This document shows, piece after piece, positions 9,074 to 17,361 of a stretch of DNA of 42,732 bases. The position numbers and the translations under genes are program-made. The stretch's first letter is position 1. The number at the start of each line of letters is the position of its first letter. Source of the stretch: an uncultured Streptococcus sp. Lineage in GTDB: Bacteria > Bacillota > Bacilli > Lactobacillales > Streptococcaceae. A model generated the notes under the pieces. The model did not search any database. It was not told where the DNA came from and saw nothing but the letters and a program-made list of their open reading frames with translations. The stretch spans positions 1 through 42,732 of the forward strand of contig CABSRC010000001.1 of NCBI GenBank assembly GCA_902480035.1, written 5' to 3'.

Positions 9074-9722
9074 GAGCCACTTTTCCTTCCATGATGGCTA
9101 CACCAGAGGAAGTTCCGATACGGGTCGCACCAGCTTCGATAAATGCAAGAGCATCTTCATAAGAGCGAGCTCCACCAGAAGCTTTAACACCCATGTCTGG
9201 TCCAACTGTTTGACGCATTAAGGCTACATCTTCTACCGTCGCTCCTCCAGTTGAGAAACCAGTTGAAGTCTTCACAAAGTCAGCTCCAGCTGACTTAGCA
9301 ATCTGACAAGCAACGATCTTTTCATCGTCTGTTAAGAGACACGTCTCAATGATGACTTTGACCAGCTTATCACCGCTTGCTTCGACAACAGCTTGGATAT
9401 CTTCTTCAACTAGTGCTAAATTCTTAGACTTCAAAGCACCGATATTAATGACCATGTCAATTTCATCGGCACCGTTTTGAATAGCATTTTTTGTTTCACA
9501 CGCTTTGACAAAAGGGGTATTTGCTCCCAAAGGAAAACCAATGACGGTACAAACTTTAACGTCTGAATCGCGCAAGCCCTCAGCCGCAAAATTCACCCAT
9601 GTCGGGTTCACACAGACACTCGCAAAATCATATGCCTTAGCTTCTTCGATCAATTTTTCGATCTGTTCTTGTTGCGCATCTGGTTTTAAAAGAGTGTGAT
9701 CGATATATTTATTTAACTTCAT
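9060..9722 (-). CDS. deoC: Deoxyribose-phosphate aldolase
   Basis: The 220-residue TIM-barrel aldolase splits 2-deoxyribose-5-phosphate into glyceraldehyde-3-phosphate and acetaldehyde. The opening NKYIDHTLLKPDA and the Schiff-base lysine segment VKTSTGFSTGGAT are both intact, as is KASGGARS. AGGAG precedes the ATG by six bases. It lies 17 bases after pdp and overlaps cdd. Confidence 0.97.
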   Translation of the reverse strand: MKLNKYIDHTLLKPDAQQEQIEKLIEEAKAYDFASVCVNPTWVNFAAEGLRDSDVKVCTVIGFPLGANTPFVKACETKNAIQNGADEIDMVINIGALKSKNLALVEEDIQAVVEASGDKLVKVIIETCLLTDDEKIVACQIAKSAGADFVKTSTGFSTGGATVEDVALMRQTVGPDMGVKASGGARSYEDALAFIEAGATRIGTSSGVAIMEGKVAHGDY

Positions 9723-9739
9723 ATAATCTCCTGAGCTAC

Positions 9740-11017
9740 TTAAGATATTATTTCAATAATTTCTTTAACGCTTTCAGCCCCTTCTAGTATTTTAACATTT
9801 TTTTTGAATTCTGTAACGCTTTCTTGTGAATTTTTTTCATTCACGAAAATACGAGCAATGCGTTCCCCTTTTTTAACCTGCTCTCCCACTTTTTTGTCAA
9901 ATACAATCCCTGTTTCATAATCAAGCGGATCCGATTTGACAGCACGACCAGCACCAAGTCGCATGGCTAACAGGCCAAATTCCATGGCAGGTAAAGCCGC
10001 AATGACGCCATCTTGATCTGCTGTTACTTCAAGGACCTGATCTACTTTGACGGGACGATGCAAATCCTCTAAGTCTCCACCTTGTGCCACGACCATTTCT
10101 TCAAACTTGGCTAAGGCTTGTCCATTGCTCAAGTGTTCATGAATGGCTTCAATCGATTGATCTACATTGGCCAATTTCAACATGATTTGTGCTAATTCAC
10201 AAATAAACTCTGTGATATCAGCACGCCCCTGTCCTTTTAGAATATCCAGGGCTTCCAAAATCTCTAAACGATTGCCAATACTGGTTCCCAAAGGTTGGCT
10301 CATATCTGTAATGACAGCGATTGTCTTGCGCCCTACGGCATTACCGAGATCCACCATGGTACGAGCTAGTTCACGCGCCTCTTCAATGGTCTTCATAAAG
10401 GCCCCTTCTCCAACTGTGACATCGAGAAGAATGGCATCAGCACCAGCTGCAATTTTCTTACTCATGACGGAGCTAGCAATCAAAGGAATGGTATCCACCG
10501 TCGCCGTCACGTCCCGAAGAGCATACAAGAGTTTATCTGCTTTTACGAGTTGGTCAGATTGCCCAATGACCGATAAGCCGATCTCTTGCACCTGCTGGAT
10601 GAATTCTTCTTGGGAGCGTTCAATTTGGAAGCCTTTAATGGATTCCAACTTATCGATGGTTCCACCTGTGTGGCCTAAGCCACGACCGCTCATTTTAGCA
10701 ACTGGCACTCCGAAACTTGCAACCAGAGGTACCAAGACCAAGGTTACCTTGTCTCCCACACCACCAGTTGAATGTTTGTCCACCTTGATTCCTGGAATTG
10801 CTGACAGGTCAAACTGTTGCCCTGTTTGGACCATCTTCATGGTCATATGAGAGATTTCTTCTGTCGTCATCCCTTTAAAATAAACAGCCATAGCAAAAGC
10901 AGACATTTGGTAATCTGGAACTGTTCCAGCCACATATCCCTCAATCAGCCATTCAATTTCTTCTTTGTTTAAGGCAAGACCATCTCTTTTTTTCTGAATG
11001 ATATCTACTGCTCTCAT
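9740..11017 (-). CDS. pdp: Pyrimidine-nucleoside phosphorylase
   Basis: The 425-residue phosphorylase converts uridine, thymidine and deoxyuridine to base plus (deoxy)ribose-1-phosphate. The phosphate/substrate motif DKHSTGGVGDK and the signature SGRGLGHTGGTIDKLESI are intact, and the C-terminal domain is present (GAGRAVKSDPLDYETGIVF). The start overlaps the stop of the methyltransferase gene by four bases. Length fits the Bacillus Pdp type rather than the slightly longer DeoA. Confidence 0.94.
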   Translation of the reverse strand: MRAVDIIQKKRDGLALNKEEIEWLIEGYVAGTVPDYQMSAFAMAVYFKGMTTEEISHMTMKMVQTGQQFDLSAIPGIKVDKHSTGGVGDKVTLVLVPLVASFGVPVAKMSGRGLGHTGGTIDKLESIKGFQIERSQEEFIQQVQEIGLSVIGQSDQLVKADKLLYALRDVTATVDTIPLIASSVMSKKIAAGADAILLDVTVGEGAFMKTIEEARELARTMVDLGNAVGRKTIAVITDMSQPLGTSIGNRLEILEALDILKGQGRADITEFICELAQIMLKLANVDQSIEAIHEHLSNGQALAKFEEMVVAQGGDLEDLHRPVKVDQVLEVTADQDGVIAALPAMEFGLLAMRLGAGRAVKSDPLDYETGIVFDKKVGEQVKKGERIARIFVNEKNSQESVTEFKKNVKILEGAESVKEIIEIIS

Positions 11018-11607
11018 GATTCTTTCTCACTTCTTAAAATATAATAGCCTTTGTCTTTTTTTACGATCTCACAATTGCCAAACGTCTCTTCCATCTTGGC
11101 CTTAGCACTTGGAGCCCCTTGCTTTTTCTGAATGACAATGGTCAAGTCTCCACCTGGCTTCAAATGATCAAAACTACCGGTGATCACCTGATGAACCACT
11201 TTTTTACCAGCTCGGATTGGCGGATTACTGATCACATGGTCAAAAAACCCTTCAACCGCTTCATAGACATCCGAAGAAAAGATCTGAGCTTCCACGCCAT
11301 TTCGGCTGGCATTTTTCTTAGCCAAGTCTAGCGCCCGCTCATTGACATCCACCATGGTCACGGCGACTCCCTGTGCTTTAGCTAGAGAGAGGCCAATTGG
11401 ACCATAGCCACAACCGACATCAAGAACGCTTTCCCCTCCTTGGAAATCCAGGGTTGATAAGAGCACCTGACTTCCATAATCTATCATTTTTTTACTAAAG
11501 ACGCCCGCATCTGTATAGAAATTCATCTTTTGTCCCAATAAAACAACAGCCAGATCATGAATATCATGGGCTGCATCTGGGTTTATATCGAAATACATTT
11601 TACTCAT
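11014..11607 (-). CDS. Class I SAM-dependent methyltransferase, RsmC-like
   Basis: The 197-residue protein has the SAM-binding motif LDVGCGYGPIGL, the acidic motif TMVDVNERALDLA and the catalytic NPPIRAGK block seen in N2-guanine rRNA methyltransferases (RsmC C-terminal half). The target is presumably 16S rRNA, but that is inference. It is the first gene of the salvage operon, overlapping pdp. No Shine-Dalgarno sequence precedes the ATG, and an extended -10 ends only six bases upstream, so the mRNA may be leaderless. Confidence 0.85.
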   Translation of the reverse strand: MSKMYFDINPDAAHDIHDLAVVLLGQKMNFYTDAGVFSKKMIDYGSQVLLSTLDFQGGESVLDVGCGYGPIGLSLAKAQGVAVTMVDVNERALDLAKKNASRNGVEAQIFSSDVYEAVEGFFDHVISNPPIRAGKKVVHQVITGSFDHLKPGGDLTIVIQKKQGAPSAKAKMEETFGNCEIVKKDKGYYILRSEKES

Positions 11608-11613
11608 AAGGTT

Positions 11614-11642
11614 ATTTTATCATAATTCATTCGTTTTTTAAA
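11614..11642 (-). promoter_or_regulatory. Promoter of the nucleoside salvage operon
   Basis: An extended -10, TGATAAAAT (11614-11622), with a weaker -35 TTTAAA (11637-11642) at 17-base spacing. The -10 ends six bases before the ATG at 11607. Confidence 0.65.
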
Positions 11643-11651
11643 TCGTTTACA
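11638..11651. promoter_or_regulatory. Candidate CcpA (cre) site between divergent promoters
   Basis: Minus strand TGTAAACGATTTAA matches 12 of 14 positions of the degenerate cre consensus TGWAARCGYTWNCW. It covers the -35 of the salvage operon promoter and the -35 of the coaA promoter on the other strand. Carbon-catabolite control of deoxynucleoside catabolism would make sense, but binding is inferred. Confidence 0.5.
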
Positions 11652-11674
11652 CGACCTCTAAAAATTGGTATACT
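11646..11674 (+). promoter_or_regulatory. coaA promoter
   Basis: TTTACA (11646-11651), a 17-base spacer and TATACT (11669-11674) with an upstream TGG extension. The start codon is at 11699. Confidence 0.75.
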
Positions 11675-11698
11675 AAAGACTACAAATAGGAGTGACAT

Positions 11699-12619
11699 AT
11701 GGACAAAGAATTTCTACATTTTGAAAAAATCAATCGGGAAACCTGGCAAAATTTGCATCGCAAAACCACCCCGCCTCTCTCTCAAACAGAGCTTAATTCT
11801 ATTAAAAGTTTTAACGACCGCATCAACCTCCAGGATGTGCGTGACGTCTACCTGCCTTTGACAAACTTGATCGGAATCTACAAGCGTTCCAAAGAAGATT
11901 TGGCCTTTTCAAAAGGGATTTTTCTTCAAAAAAACAGTGAACGCCAACCCTTTATCATTGGGGTTTCTGGGAGTGTCGCTGTTGGGAAATCGACTACTAG
12001 CCGTCTTCTCCAAATCCTACTTTCGCGGACCTTCGAAGGCTCGACCGTGGAATTGGTGACAACAGATGGCTTTCTCTATCCAAATGCTATCTTAAAAGAA
12101 CAAGAGCTCCTCAATCGAAAAGGATTTCCTGAAAGCTATGACATGGAATTGCTTCTTGATTTTCTCAATCAAATCAAAAACAACAAAAGTGTAGAAATCC
12201 CTGTCTATTCCCACGAAATTTACGATATTGTCCCAGATGAGAAGCAAACGATTTTACCGGCTGATTTTGTCATTGTAGAAGGAATCAATGTCTTTCAAAA
12301 TCCACAAAATGACAGTCTCTATATGACCGATTTCTTTGATTTTTCAATCTATGTGGATGCCGCAGTCGATGATATCGAATCTTGGTATATCGATCGCTTC
12401 CAAAAACTCCTGGCATTAGCTCAAAATGATCCCAAGAACTACTACTATCGGTTTACAGAGCAACCCCTAGAAGAAGTTTTAAGCATGGCCCATCAGGTTT
12501 GGGAATCCATTAATTTAGTCAACTTGCAACATTACATTCAACCAACCAGAAACCGAGCTGATTTAATTCTTCATAAGGCAACCAACCATGAAATCGACGA
12601 AATTTATCTCAAACGCTAG
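11699..12619 (+). CDS. coaA: Pantothenate kinase, type I
   Basis: The 306-residue enzyme phosphorylates pantothenate, the first step of coenzyme A synthesis. P-loop GVSGSVAVGKST spans residues 88-99, TDGFLYPN and DFFDFSIYVDA follow, and the length fits the bacterial type I (CoaA) enzyme. AGGAG lies seven bases before the ATG. It is transcribed from its own promoter, away from the salvage operon, with rpsT following behind a separate promoter. Confidence 0.96.
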   Translation: MDKEFLHFEKINRETWQNLHRKTTPPLSQTELNSIKSFNDRINLQDVRDVYLPLTNLIGIYKRSKEDLAFSKGIFLQKNSERQPFIIGVSGSVAVGKSTTSRLLQILLSRTFEGSTVELVTTDGFLYPNAILKEQELLNRKGFPESYDMELLLDFLNQIKNNKSVEIPVYSHEIYDIVPDEKQTILPADFVIVEGINVFQNPQNDSLYMTDFFDFSIYVDAAVDDIESWYIDRFQKLLALAQNDPKNYYYRFTEQPLEEVLSMAHQVWESINLVNLQHYIQPTRNRADLILHKATNHEIDEIYLKR

Positions 12620-12668
12620 AGAAAATGGCCTTTTAACGGTACTTTTTTAAGGAAAAGCTATTTTAGGC

Positions 12669-12697
12669 TTGTCAAATCATAACTTTTCATATATAAT
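12669..12697 (+). promoter_or_regulatory. rpsT promoter
   Basis: TTGTCA (12669-12674), exactly 17 bases and a perfect TATAAT (12692-12697). This near-consensus promoter is suited to a ribosomal protein gene, with a short leader before the ribosome binding site GGAGG at 12718. Confidence 0.85.
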
Positions 12698-12730
12698 GAG
12701 ATAGTTAGATTATCAATGGAGGTGAATAAC

Positions 12731-12964
12731 TTGGCAAACATTAAATCAGCTATCAAACGCGCTGAATTGAACGTTAAACAAAACGAAAAAAACTCAGCTC
12801 AAAAATCAGCTATGCGTACTGCAATCAAAGCTTTTGAAGCAAACCCATCTGAAGAACTTTACCGCGCTGCTAGCTCAGCTATCGATAAAGCAGAAACTAA
12901 AGGTTTGATCCACAAGAACAAAGCTAGCCGTGATAAAGCACGTCTTGCAGCGAAACTTGGTTAA
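12731..12964 (+). CDS. rpsT: 30S ribosomal protein S20, TTG start
   Basis: The 77-residue basic protein begins ANIKSAIKRAELN and ends with the KNKASRDKARLAAKL block of S20, which binds 16S rRNA. The TTG at 12731 is taken as the start: GGAGG lies eight bases upstream and the family begins at M-A-N-I-K. The ATG at 12716 would lie on the ribosome binding site itself and add a non-family MEVNN. A strong promoter precedes it and a terminator follows. Confidence 0.93.
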   Translation: MANIKSAIKRAELNVKQNEKNSAQKSAMRTAIKAFEANPSEELYRAASSAIDKAETKGLIHKNKASRDKARLAAKLG

Positions 12965-12984
12965 TCAAGAACAGCATAAAAATC

Positions 12985-13005
12985 AAGCTCTCCGGAGCTT
13001 TTTTT
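12985..13005 (+). terminator. rpsT terminator
   Basis: AAGCTC/GAGCTT stem with a four-base loop, followed by a T run, starting 20 bases after the rpsT stop. Confidence 0.8.
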
Positions 13006-13030
13006 GTTCCTAAATTTTTGAGAGGTGCTT

Positions 13031-13540
13031 ATGAAAATTGTTATTATCGGCTATTCTGGATCTGGAAAATCTACCTTGGCTGAAAACTTAGCTCGCTACC
13101 ACTCCATCCCTAAGCTTCATATGGATACCCTTCAATTTCAACCGGGATGGATAGACAGTGACCGGGATTGGATGGAGGGACAGATGAAACAGTTTCTTAG
13201 CCAACATAAAGACTGGGTCATTGATGGAAATTATTCATGGTGTTGCTATGAGGGAAGAATGGAGCAAGCAGACCACATTATCTTTCTCAATTTCTCTCGT
13301 TGGAACTGCCTCTATAGAGCCTGGAAACGATACCGTCGTTATAAGGGACGCGTTCGCGAGAGTATGGCAGCAGGCTGCCCAGAACGCTTTGACTGGGAAT
13401 TCATCCGTTGGATTCTCTGGGACGGTCGAACTAAGAATGCCAAAGAAAGGTATCGAAATATCCGTTCTACCTATCCCGATAAATTCATCTCTCTCAAGAA
13501 TCAAAAAGAGCTGGATGCATTTCTAAAAATAATACAATAA
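13031..13540 (+). CDS. FlaR/adenylate-kinase-like P-loop protein
   Basis: The 169-residue protein starts KIVIIGYSGSGKSTLAENLA, a kinase-type P-loop at residues 7-14, and has the W-V-I-D-G-N-Y motif and the late R-Y-R segment of the FlaR/'DNA topology modulation protein' family. Despite that label the fold is that of a small nucleotide kinase, and no substrate is known. Start at 13031 rather than the GTG six bases earlier, because AGAGG then has normal spacing. It is convergent with ldcB. Confidence 0.78.
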   Translation: MKIVIIGYSGSGKSTLAENLARYHSIPKLHMDTLQFQPGWIDSDRDWMEGQMKQFLSQHKDWVIDGNYSWCCYEGRMEQADHIIFLNFSRWNCLYRAWKRYRRYKGRVRESMAAGCPERFDWEFIRWILWDGRTKNAKERYRNIRSTYPDKFISLKNQKELDAFLKIIQ

Positions 13541-13574
13541 AAAAGGTTGGGATTTATATCCCAGCCTTTTTTAT
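13541..13574. terminator. Bidirectional terminator between the FlaR-like gene and ldcB
   Basis: AAAAGGTTGGGA pairs with TCCCAGCCTTTT (one wobble) around a six-base loop. A run of A on one side and T on the other make it work for both convergent genes. Confidence 0.85.
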
Positions 13575-14350
13575 TTATCAACGTAATCGCCACCAGTGAA
13601 GCCATAGTATTCTTCCAGACTCAAGCCTGAGTCCGCGATATCCTGTGCTTCTTTTCCGATATAGCGAAGATGCCAGCTTTCTGGCATATAACCTGTCACC
13701 TTTTCTTTTGCTTCTTGGTAACGAACCACAAAGCCATATTTAGCAGCATTCTTGAGCAACCACTTACTTGGTCCAGGTTCAGTTACCAAATTACCACTGG
13801 TATCGATCAAATCAAAGGTCAAACCAGTTTGGTGTTCACTATAGCCCGGTCTTGCGGAATAACGATCTGCGGCTTCTTGACCATCTTGATTGACATAATT
13901 TTGATAGAGTCCAACTTGGGTATCGTAGCTACGAAAACCACTATATTGGTCACTGATCGGATACCCCTCTGCCTGCATGGCTGCAATCAATTCATGAAGG
14001 GCTGAAACAGCTTCAGGATCTTCACCTGGATTAAAGTCCGGAGCCAAAGGATAATGTTTGTTGGCGATCATCACCTCACCATATTTTCCTTTAACACTAT
14101 AATAAGAACCATTGTAGCTAACACCAGAGTCCACTTTCACATCTGACTTACCAGCTTTTGACGACTCTTTTTTGCCAGTCTCTTTTGATGGATTCTTTGC
14201 AGAAGACGTTTCTTTGGAAGACTTGGTTTGCGTTTGCTTGGTTTCTTCTTTTGCAGAAGATTTAGAACTAGTGGATTGAGATTGGGAGCAAGCTGTCAGG
14301 GTTAACAAGGCAACTGTCACCAACGTTAATTTGGAAAATCTTGCTTTCAT
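13571..14350 (-). CDS. ldcB: L,D-/D,D-carboxypeptidase lipoprotein, VanY/LdcB family
   Basis: The 259-residue lipoprotein has a signal peptide ending in LTAC (Cys 21), a Ser/Lys/Thr-rich linker to about residue 75, then a VanY domain. Zinc ligands are in the S-E-H-Q-T-G-L-T-F-D motif and the W-H-L-R-Y motif, and R-P-G-Y-S precedes the first. In pneumococcus the homologous LdcB (DacB) trims tetrapeptide stems of peptidoglycan to tripeptides. It lies 10 bases downstream of the TcaA-like gene as the last gene of an envelope operon. Confidence 0.88.
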   Translation of the reverse strand: MKARFSKLTLVTVALLTLTACSQSQSTSSKSSAKEETKQTQTKSSKETSSAKNPSKETGKKESSKAGKSDVKVDSGVSYNGSYYSVKGKYGEVMIANKHYPLAPDFNPGEDPEAVSALHELIAAMQAEGYPISDQYSGFRSYDTQVGLYQNYVNQDGQEAADRYSARPGYSEHQTGLTFDLIDTSGNLVTEPGPSKWLLKNAAKYGFVVRYQEAKEKVTGYMPESWHLRYIGKEAQDIADSGLSLEEYYGFTGGDYVDK

Positions 14351-14360
14351 GGGGAATCTC

Positions 14361-16148
14361 CTATGATTCTTTTGTTACGACAATATCCGTGATCACATAA
14401 CTTGCACCTACTTTTTTCAAGGTGTAGGTCTTGTACTTGCGATTTTGTGAATCTGGATGACTATCTGTATAATGCACGGTAAAGTCTTCATAAGTCTTGA
14501 TGGTCACCACACCATTTTCTTCAGTGACACTTTGAATGTCCAAAGCTCCTGGTGTATAGTAGTCAATTTTAGCCTTTCGAACACCGTCACCAGTTGTGAA
14601 TTCTACCATGTCTTTGTAGGCTTGACTTTGTGTGTCATAGTATTTAGAATAAGTGTTATTTCGATTTGAAACTGAGCTAAAGACAGCATCGCGGTACTCT
14701 TTCAAGAACTCTTCTGCCAAGGTCCGATTTTGTTCTTCTTTGGCTGCCTGCGCTTTCTTAGCATCTTGTGCACTCTTGATACGTTTTAAGGTATCTTTGG
14801 CTAGTTTAAGTTCGATCGGATCGTTTTCACCCTCTTCAATCGTCACCTTAGCCTTTTCAGTTGTGTAGGTTTCCCCATTCATATTGAAGACGGCATGCAC
14901 TTCAATTTCTTGATAAGGGATGCTGTCTACTTCAAAGGTCGTGCTCGTTCCGACTTCTTTACCGTTGACCACAACCTTCACATCCGTTGGGTTTTCAACT
15001 TCATCTGGGAACTCAACTTCTAAATTCCGTTTTTCAGAATTCAATTGCAATTCTAAGTTATTCTTCGTTGCTTTTTTAGGATTGAGATGGATCTTAGAAG
15101 TGACATTTCCGACTTCTGTTTTAGCAGTCAATTCCATTTCTTTTGTATTGTAATGGAAAGAACCAAGATCTGTCACTGCATCTTTCTTCAAGGTCACGGT
15201 TTTATTAGTAGCCACTTTGAGTTTGGCTTGGTCTAAATTGGTCTTGACCTTGACTTGCACTGGATAGCTAGCCACACGGTATTCTTGGAAGATTCCAAAT
15301 TTCTTGTCCGCCTTTTCCAAACCAAAGATCTTGTTACCAGATTTATCCGTATAGGTGCCTTCTCCACCATTATCGATGATCTTGTTCAACTCTGTGCCAA
15401 TATCGACTCCTTGATCTTCCATGCTGGTGATCAAGCTTTCGGCTTCATCCTTTGTCCATTTATCGTTATCAGTTGAAAGCAGGTCTGCTGCTTCGCGATA
15501 ATCCTTGGTGTCCACTGCCTTAATAAATTTATCTGCAGTCACTTCGACACGTGTTGTAGACTGGAAGTAAAAGAAGGCTGCCACCAAAGCGATTACAAGA
15601 ACAGCAATGGCAGAAATAATCCCAATTTTTTTCTTAGAAAGTTTCTTCCCACTCTTCGTTTTAGGGGCCTTTGGTTTTTTCTGAGCTTGACTTGCCTCTG
15701 TAACGTTTGGACCAGTAAAGACTTGCGTTTGCTCAGTAGCAAGTGGAGCCGTATACTCTTGAGTCGGCTGTTGAGGGACATATTCCTGTGTTTCTTCAGT
15801 TGAATCTGTGTTCACAAATTCTGCTTCAGGAACAGGTCCTACAAAAAACTCGAAGTTCTGACTTTTGGCAGCGGTAAATTCTTCTGCATTTGGCTTGCGT
15901 CCATAGGTTTCTTCAAAATGTTGCAACCAAGCCTGACGAGCTGCCAGAAGTGGATCAACATTCTTCACTTCTTCAACTGGTTCAACCACTGGTTCCTCAA
16001 CAGGGGCTACTTCCTCTGCTGGGGCATTTCCTGCGATAGACTGAATTTGTTTTAAATCAAATCCACAGGCTTTCCCAGCCATAAACTCTTCTGGTGACGG
16101 TTTGCGACCGATCACTTTTTCAAATAATTCAACCCATTTCTTCTGCAT
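14361..16148 (-). CDS. TcaA/YvbJ-like single-pass membrane protein
   Basis: This 595-residue protein has a cytoplasmic N-terminus with two copies of a short module (W-x3-F-E-x3-G-R-x4-E-E at residues 5-21 and 74-90), acidic Pro/Glu linkers, a Lys-rich stretch, one membrane helix at about 175-195, then about 400 external residues in several TcaA-type domains ending in an NTF2-like region. TcaA proteins of staphylococci affect glycopeptide susceptibility and usually carry a zinc ribbon where this one has the repeats. Start at 16148 follows GGGAG. It lies between the Pro/Ala-repeat membrane protein and ldcB, which points to a cell-envelope role. The function in streptococci is not known to me. 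Confidence 0.72.
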   Translation of the reverse strand: MQKKWVELFEKVIGRKPSPEEFMAGKACGFDLKQIQSIAGNAPAEEVAPVEEPVVEPVEEVKNVDPLLAARQAWLQHFEETYGRKPNAEEFTAAKSQNFEFFVGPVPEAEFVNTDSTEETQEYVPQQPTQEYTAPLATEQTQVFTGPNVTEASQAQKKPKAPKTKSGKKLSKKKIGIISAIAVLVIALVAAFFYFQSTTRVEVTADKFIKAVDTKDYREAADLLSTDNDKWTKDEAESLITSMEDQGVDIGTELNKIIDNGGEGTYTDKSGNKIFGLEKADKKFGIFQEYRVASYPVQVKVKTNLDQAKLKVATNKTVTLKKDAVTDLGSFHYNTKEMELTAKTEVGNVTSKIHLNPKKATKNNLELQLNSEKRNLEVEFPDEVENPTDVKVVVNGKEVGTSTTFEVDSIPYQEIEVHAVFNMNGETYTTEKAKVTIEEGENDPIELKLAKDTLKRIKSAQDAKKAQAAKEEQNRTLAEEFLKEYRDAVFSSVSNRNNTYSKYYDTQSQAYKDMVEFTTGDGVRKAKIDYYTPGALDIQSVTEENGVVTIKTYEDFTVHYTDSHPDSQNRKYKTYTLKKVGASYVITDIVVTKES

Positions 16149-16176
16149 GGATCTCTTCTCCCTCATTATAAAATAG

Positions 16177-16200
16177 GGAAAGTGGGTCCCCCCACCTTCC
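16177..16200 (-). promoter_or_regulatory. Intercistronic hairpin before the TcaA-like gene
   Basis: A 10-bp stem with one wobble (16177-16186 with 16191-16200) lies between the Pro/Ala-repeat gene and the TcaA-like gene. No T run follows on the minus strand, but a TATAAT-like box does. It may mark processing or an internal promoter rather than termination. Confidence 0.45.
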
Positions 16201-16214
16201 ATTTTGTGATATTG

Positions 16215-17327
16215 TTAGAATCCAAAGTTAGAGAAATTTGGAGCACTTGGAATAAATCCAGTAGCTACTTGTTCTAAAATACGAGCATTTACATAAAGAA
16301 CAAAGATGGCAATGAGAAGCAAGACAACAGATGATGCTACAAGAAGCAAGAATTTGTCTGCTTTAAAGCTCGTCTTGTTCAATCCTTGATGAACCACATA
16401 GCATGTTCCAACAAAGAACAAGAAGAAAATAAGGAAGTTTACAAAGCCATAAAATTCATAAACTTTTACAAGACCTACTAAGAAAGCGAGAAGGGCAAGT
16501 GGCAAAGTGTAAACAGACAAACGTCCAAATTCTTCAAATGAACGACCGTAACTATATTCCTTATCTTGAAGAACCACACGGCGAACAAAGAATCCAGCTA
16601 CTTGGAAAGCGTAAATGCTAAAGAAGAGGGAAATCAATGTCAACATAAAGGCACGGAAATCCATTCCATAACCACCTGTAAATCCACTAGCTGTGAAGAA
16701 GGTCCCCAAGGTCAAGACAAAGGCAGTCAAGATATACTGTAAAATTCCGTTAAGAGCTTTTGGATTTTCTACAGCTGTTGGACGTTTCAAAGCTGAAAAA
16801 AACCAATTCCAATAACCACCAACGGCAACACCAAATTGACTTGGTTGGGCAGGATAAGCTTGTCCTGGTTGTCCTTGGAAAGGAGCTTGTTGATAAGCTG
16901 CTTGAGTAGGTTGTTGGTAAGCTTGTTGTGAAGCTTGTTGGAAAGCAGGACCATTCGCTGGAGCAGGCTGAGGTGTAGGCTCTTGAACTGGAGCTGCTAC
17001 AAATTCTGGTGCTTCTGGAGCTGCAACTGGTTCTTGTGGAGCTGCTACAAATTCTGGAGCTTGTGGAGCTGCTACTGGTTCTTCTGTAGGTGCAGCTGGT
17101 GCTGCTGGTGCTGCTGGTGCTGCAACAAACTCTGGAGCTTGTGGCGCTGCAACCGGTTCTTCCACAGGTGCAGTTGGTGCTGCAACAAACTCTGGGGCTT
17201 GTGATGCTTCTGGAACCACTACTTCTTCTTGAAATTCTCCAGCAGCAAGTGCTTGAGCAATTTCTTCTGCACTAGCAGAACGACCATTTACGGCTTCAAA
17301 ATAATCCAGCCAATCTTGTTTTGACAT
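16215..17327 (-). CDS. Pro/Ala-repeat membrane protein with Yip1-like C-terminal domain
   Basis: In this 370-residue protein, residues 6-22 carry the same W-x3-F-E-x3-G-R-x4-E-E module as the next gene. Residues 37-125 are Pro/Ala/Glu-rich with four copies of APEFVAAP (44-51, 64-71, 90-97, 106-113), and 126-165 are Gln/Pro-rich. Five hydrophobic segments follow from about 187 to 350, resembling the Yip1/DUF6574 type. The function is unknown. It is the first gene of the operon with the TcaA-like gene and ldcB, behind its own promoter. Confidence 0.75.
   Translation of the reverse strand: MSKQDWLDYFEAVNGRSASAEEIAQALAAGEFQEEVVVPEASQAPEFVAAPTAPVEEPVAAPQAPEFVAAPAAPAAPAAPTEEPVAAPQAPEFVAAPQEPVAAPEAPEFVAAPVQEPTPQPAPANGPAFQQASQQAYQQPTQAAYQQAPFQGQPGQAYPAQPSQFGVAVGGYWNWFFSALKRPTAVENPKALNGILQYILTAFVLTLGTFFTASGFTGGYGMDFRAFMLTLISLFFSIYAFQVAGFFVRRVVLQDKEYSYGRSFEEFGRLSVYTLPLALLAFLVGLVKVYEFYGFVNFLIFFLFFVGTCYVVHQGLNKTSFKADKFLLLVASSVVLLLIAIFVLYVNARILEQVATGFIPSAPNFSNFGF
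16968..17200 (-). repeat. In-gene repeat tract encoding APEFVAAP units
   Basis: Near-identical 24-base units encode four APEFVAAP copies separated by variable EEPVAAPQ and APAAPAAP spacers. Copy number is likely to vary among strains by slippage or recombination, without shifting the frame. Confidence 0.75.
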
Positions 17328-17361
17328 ATTTAATCTCCTTAACTATTGTTCATACTAGGGT

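Noticed and set aside
10167..10850. A 227-codon open frame on the plus strand
   Set aside because: It lies wholly opposite pdp, whose protein has clear family motifs. No ribosome binding site and no recognisable protein; an antisense shadow.
12620..12668. A terminator for coaA
   Set aside because: Only weak, imperfect pairing around the T run. No stem convincing enough to report.
16968..17200. CRISPR-like array
   Set aside because: The repeats are short, in frame within a gene, and the spacers are low-complexity Ala/Pro codons.
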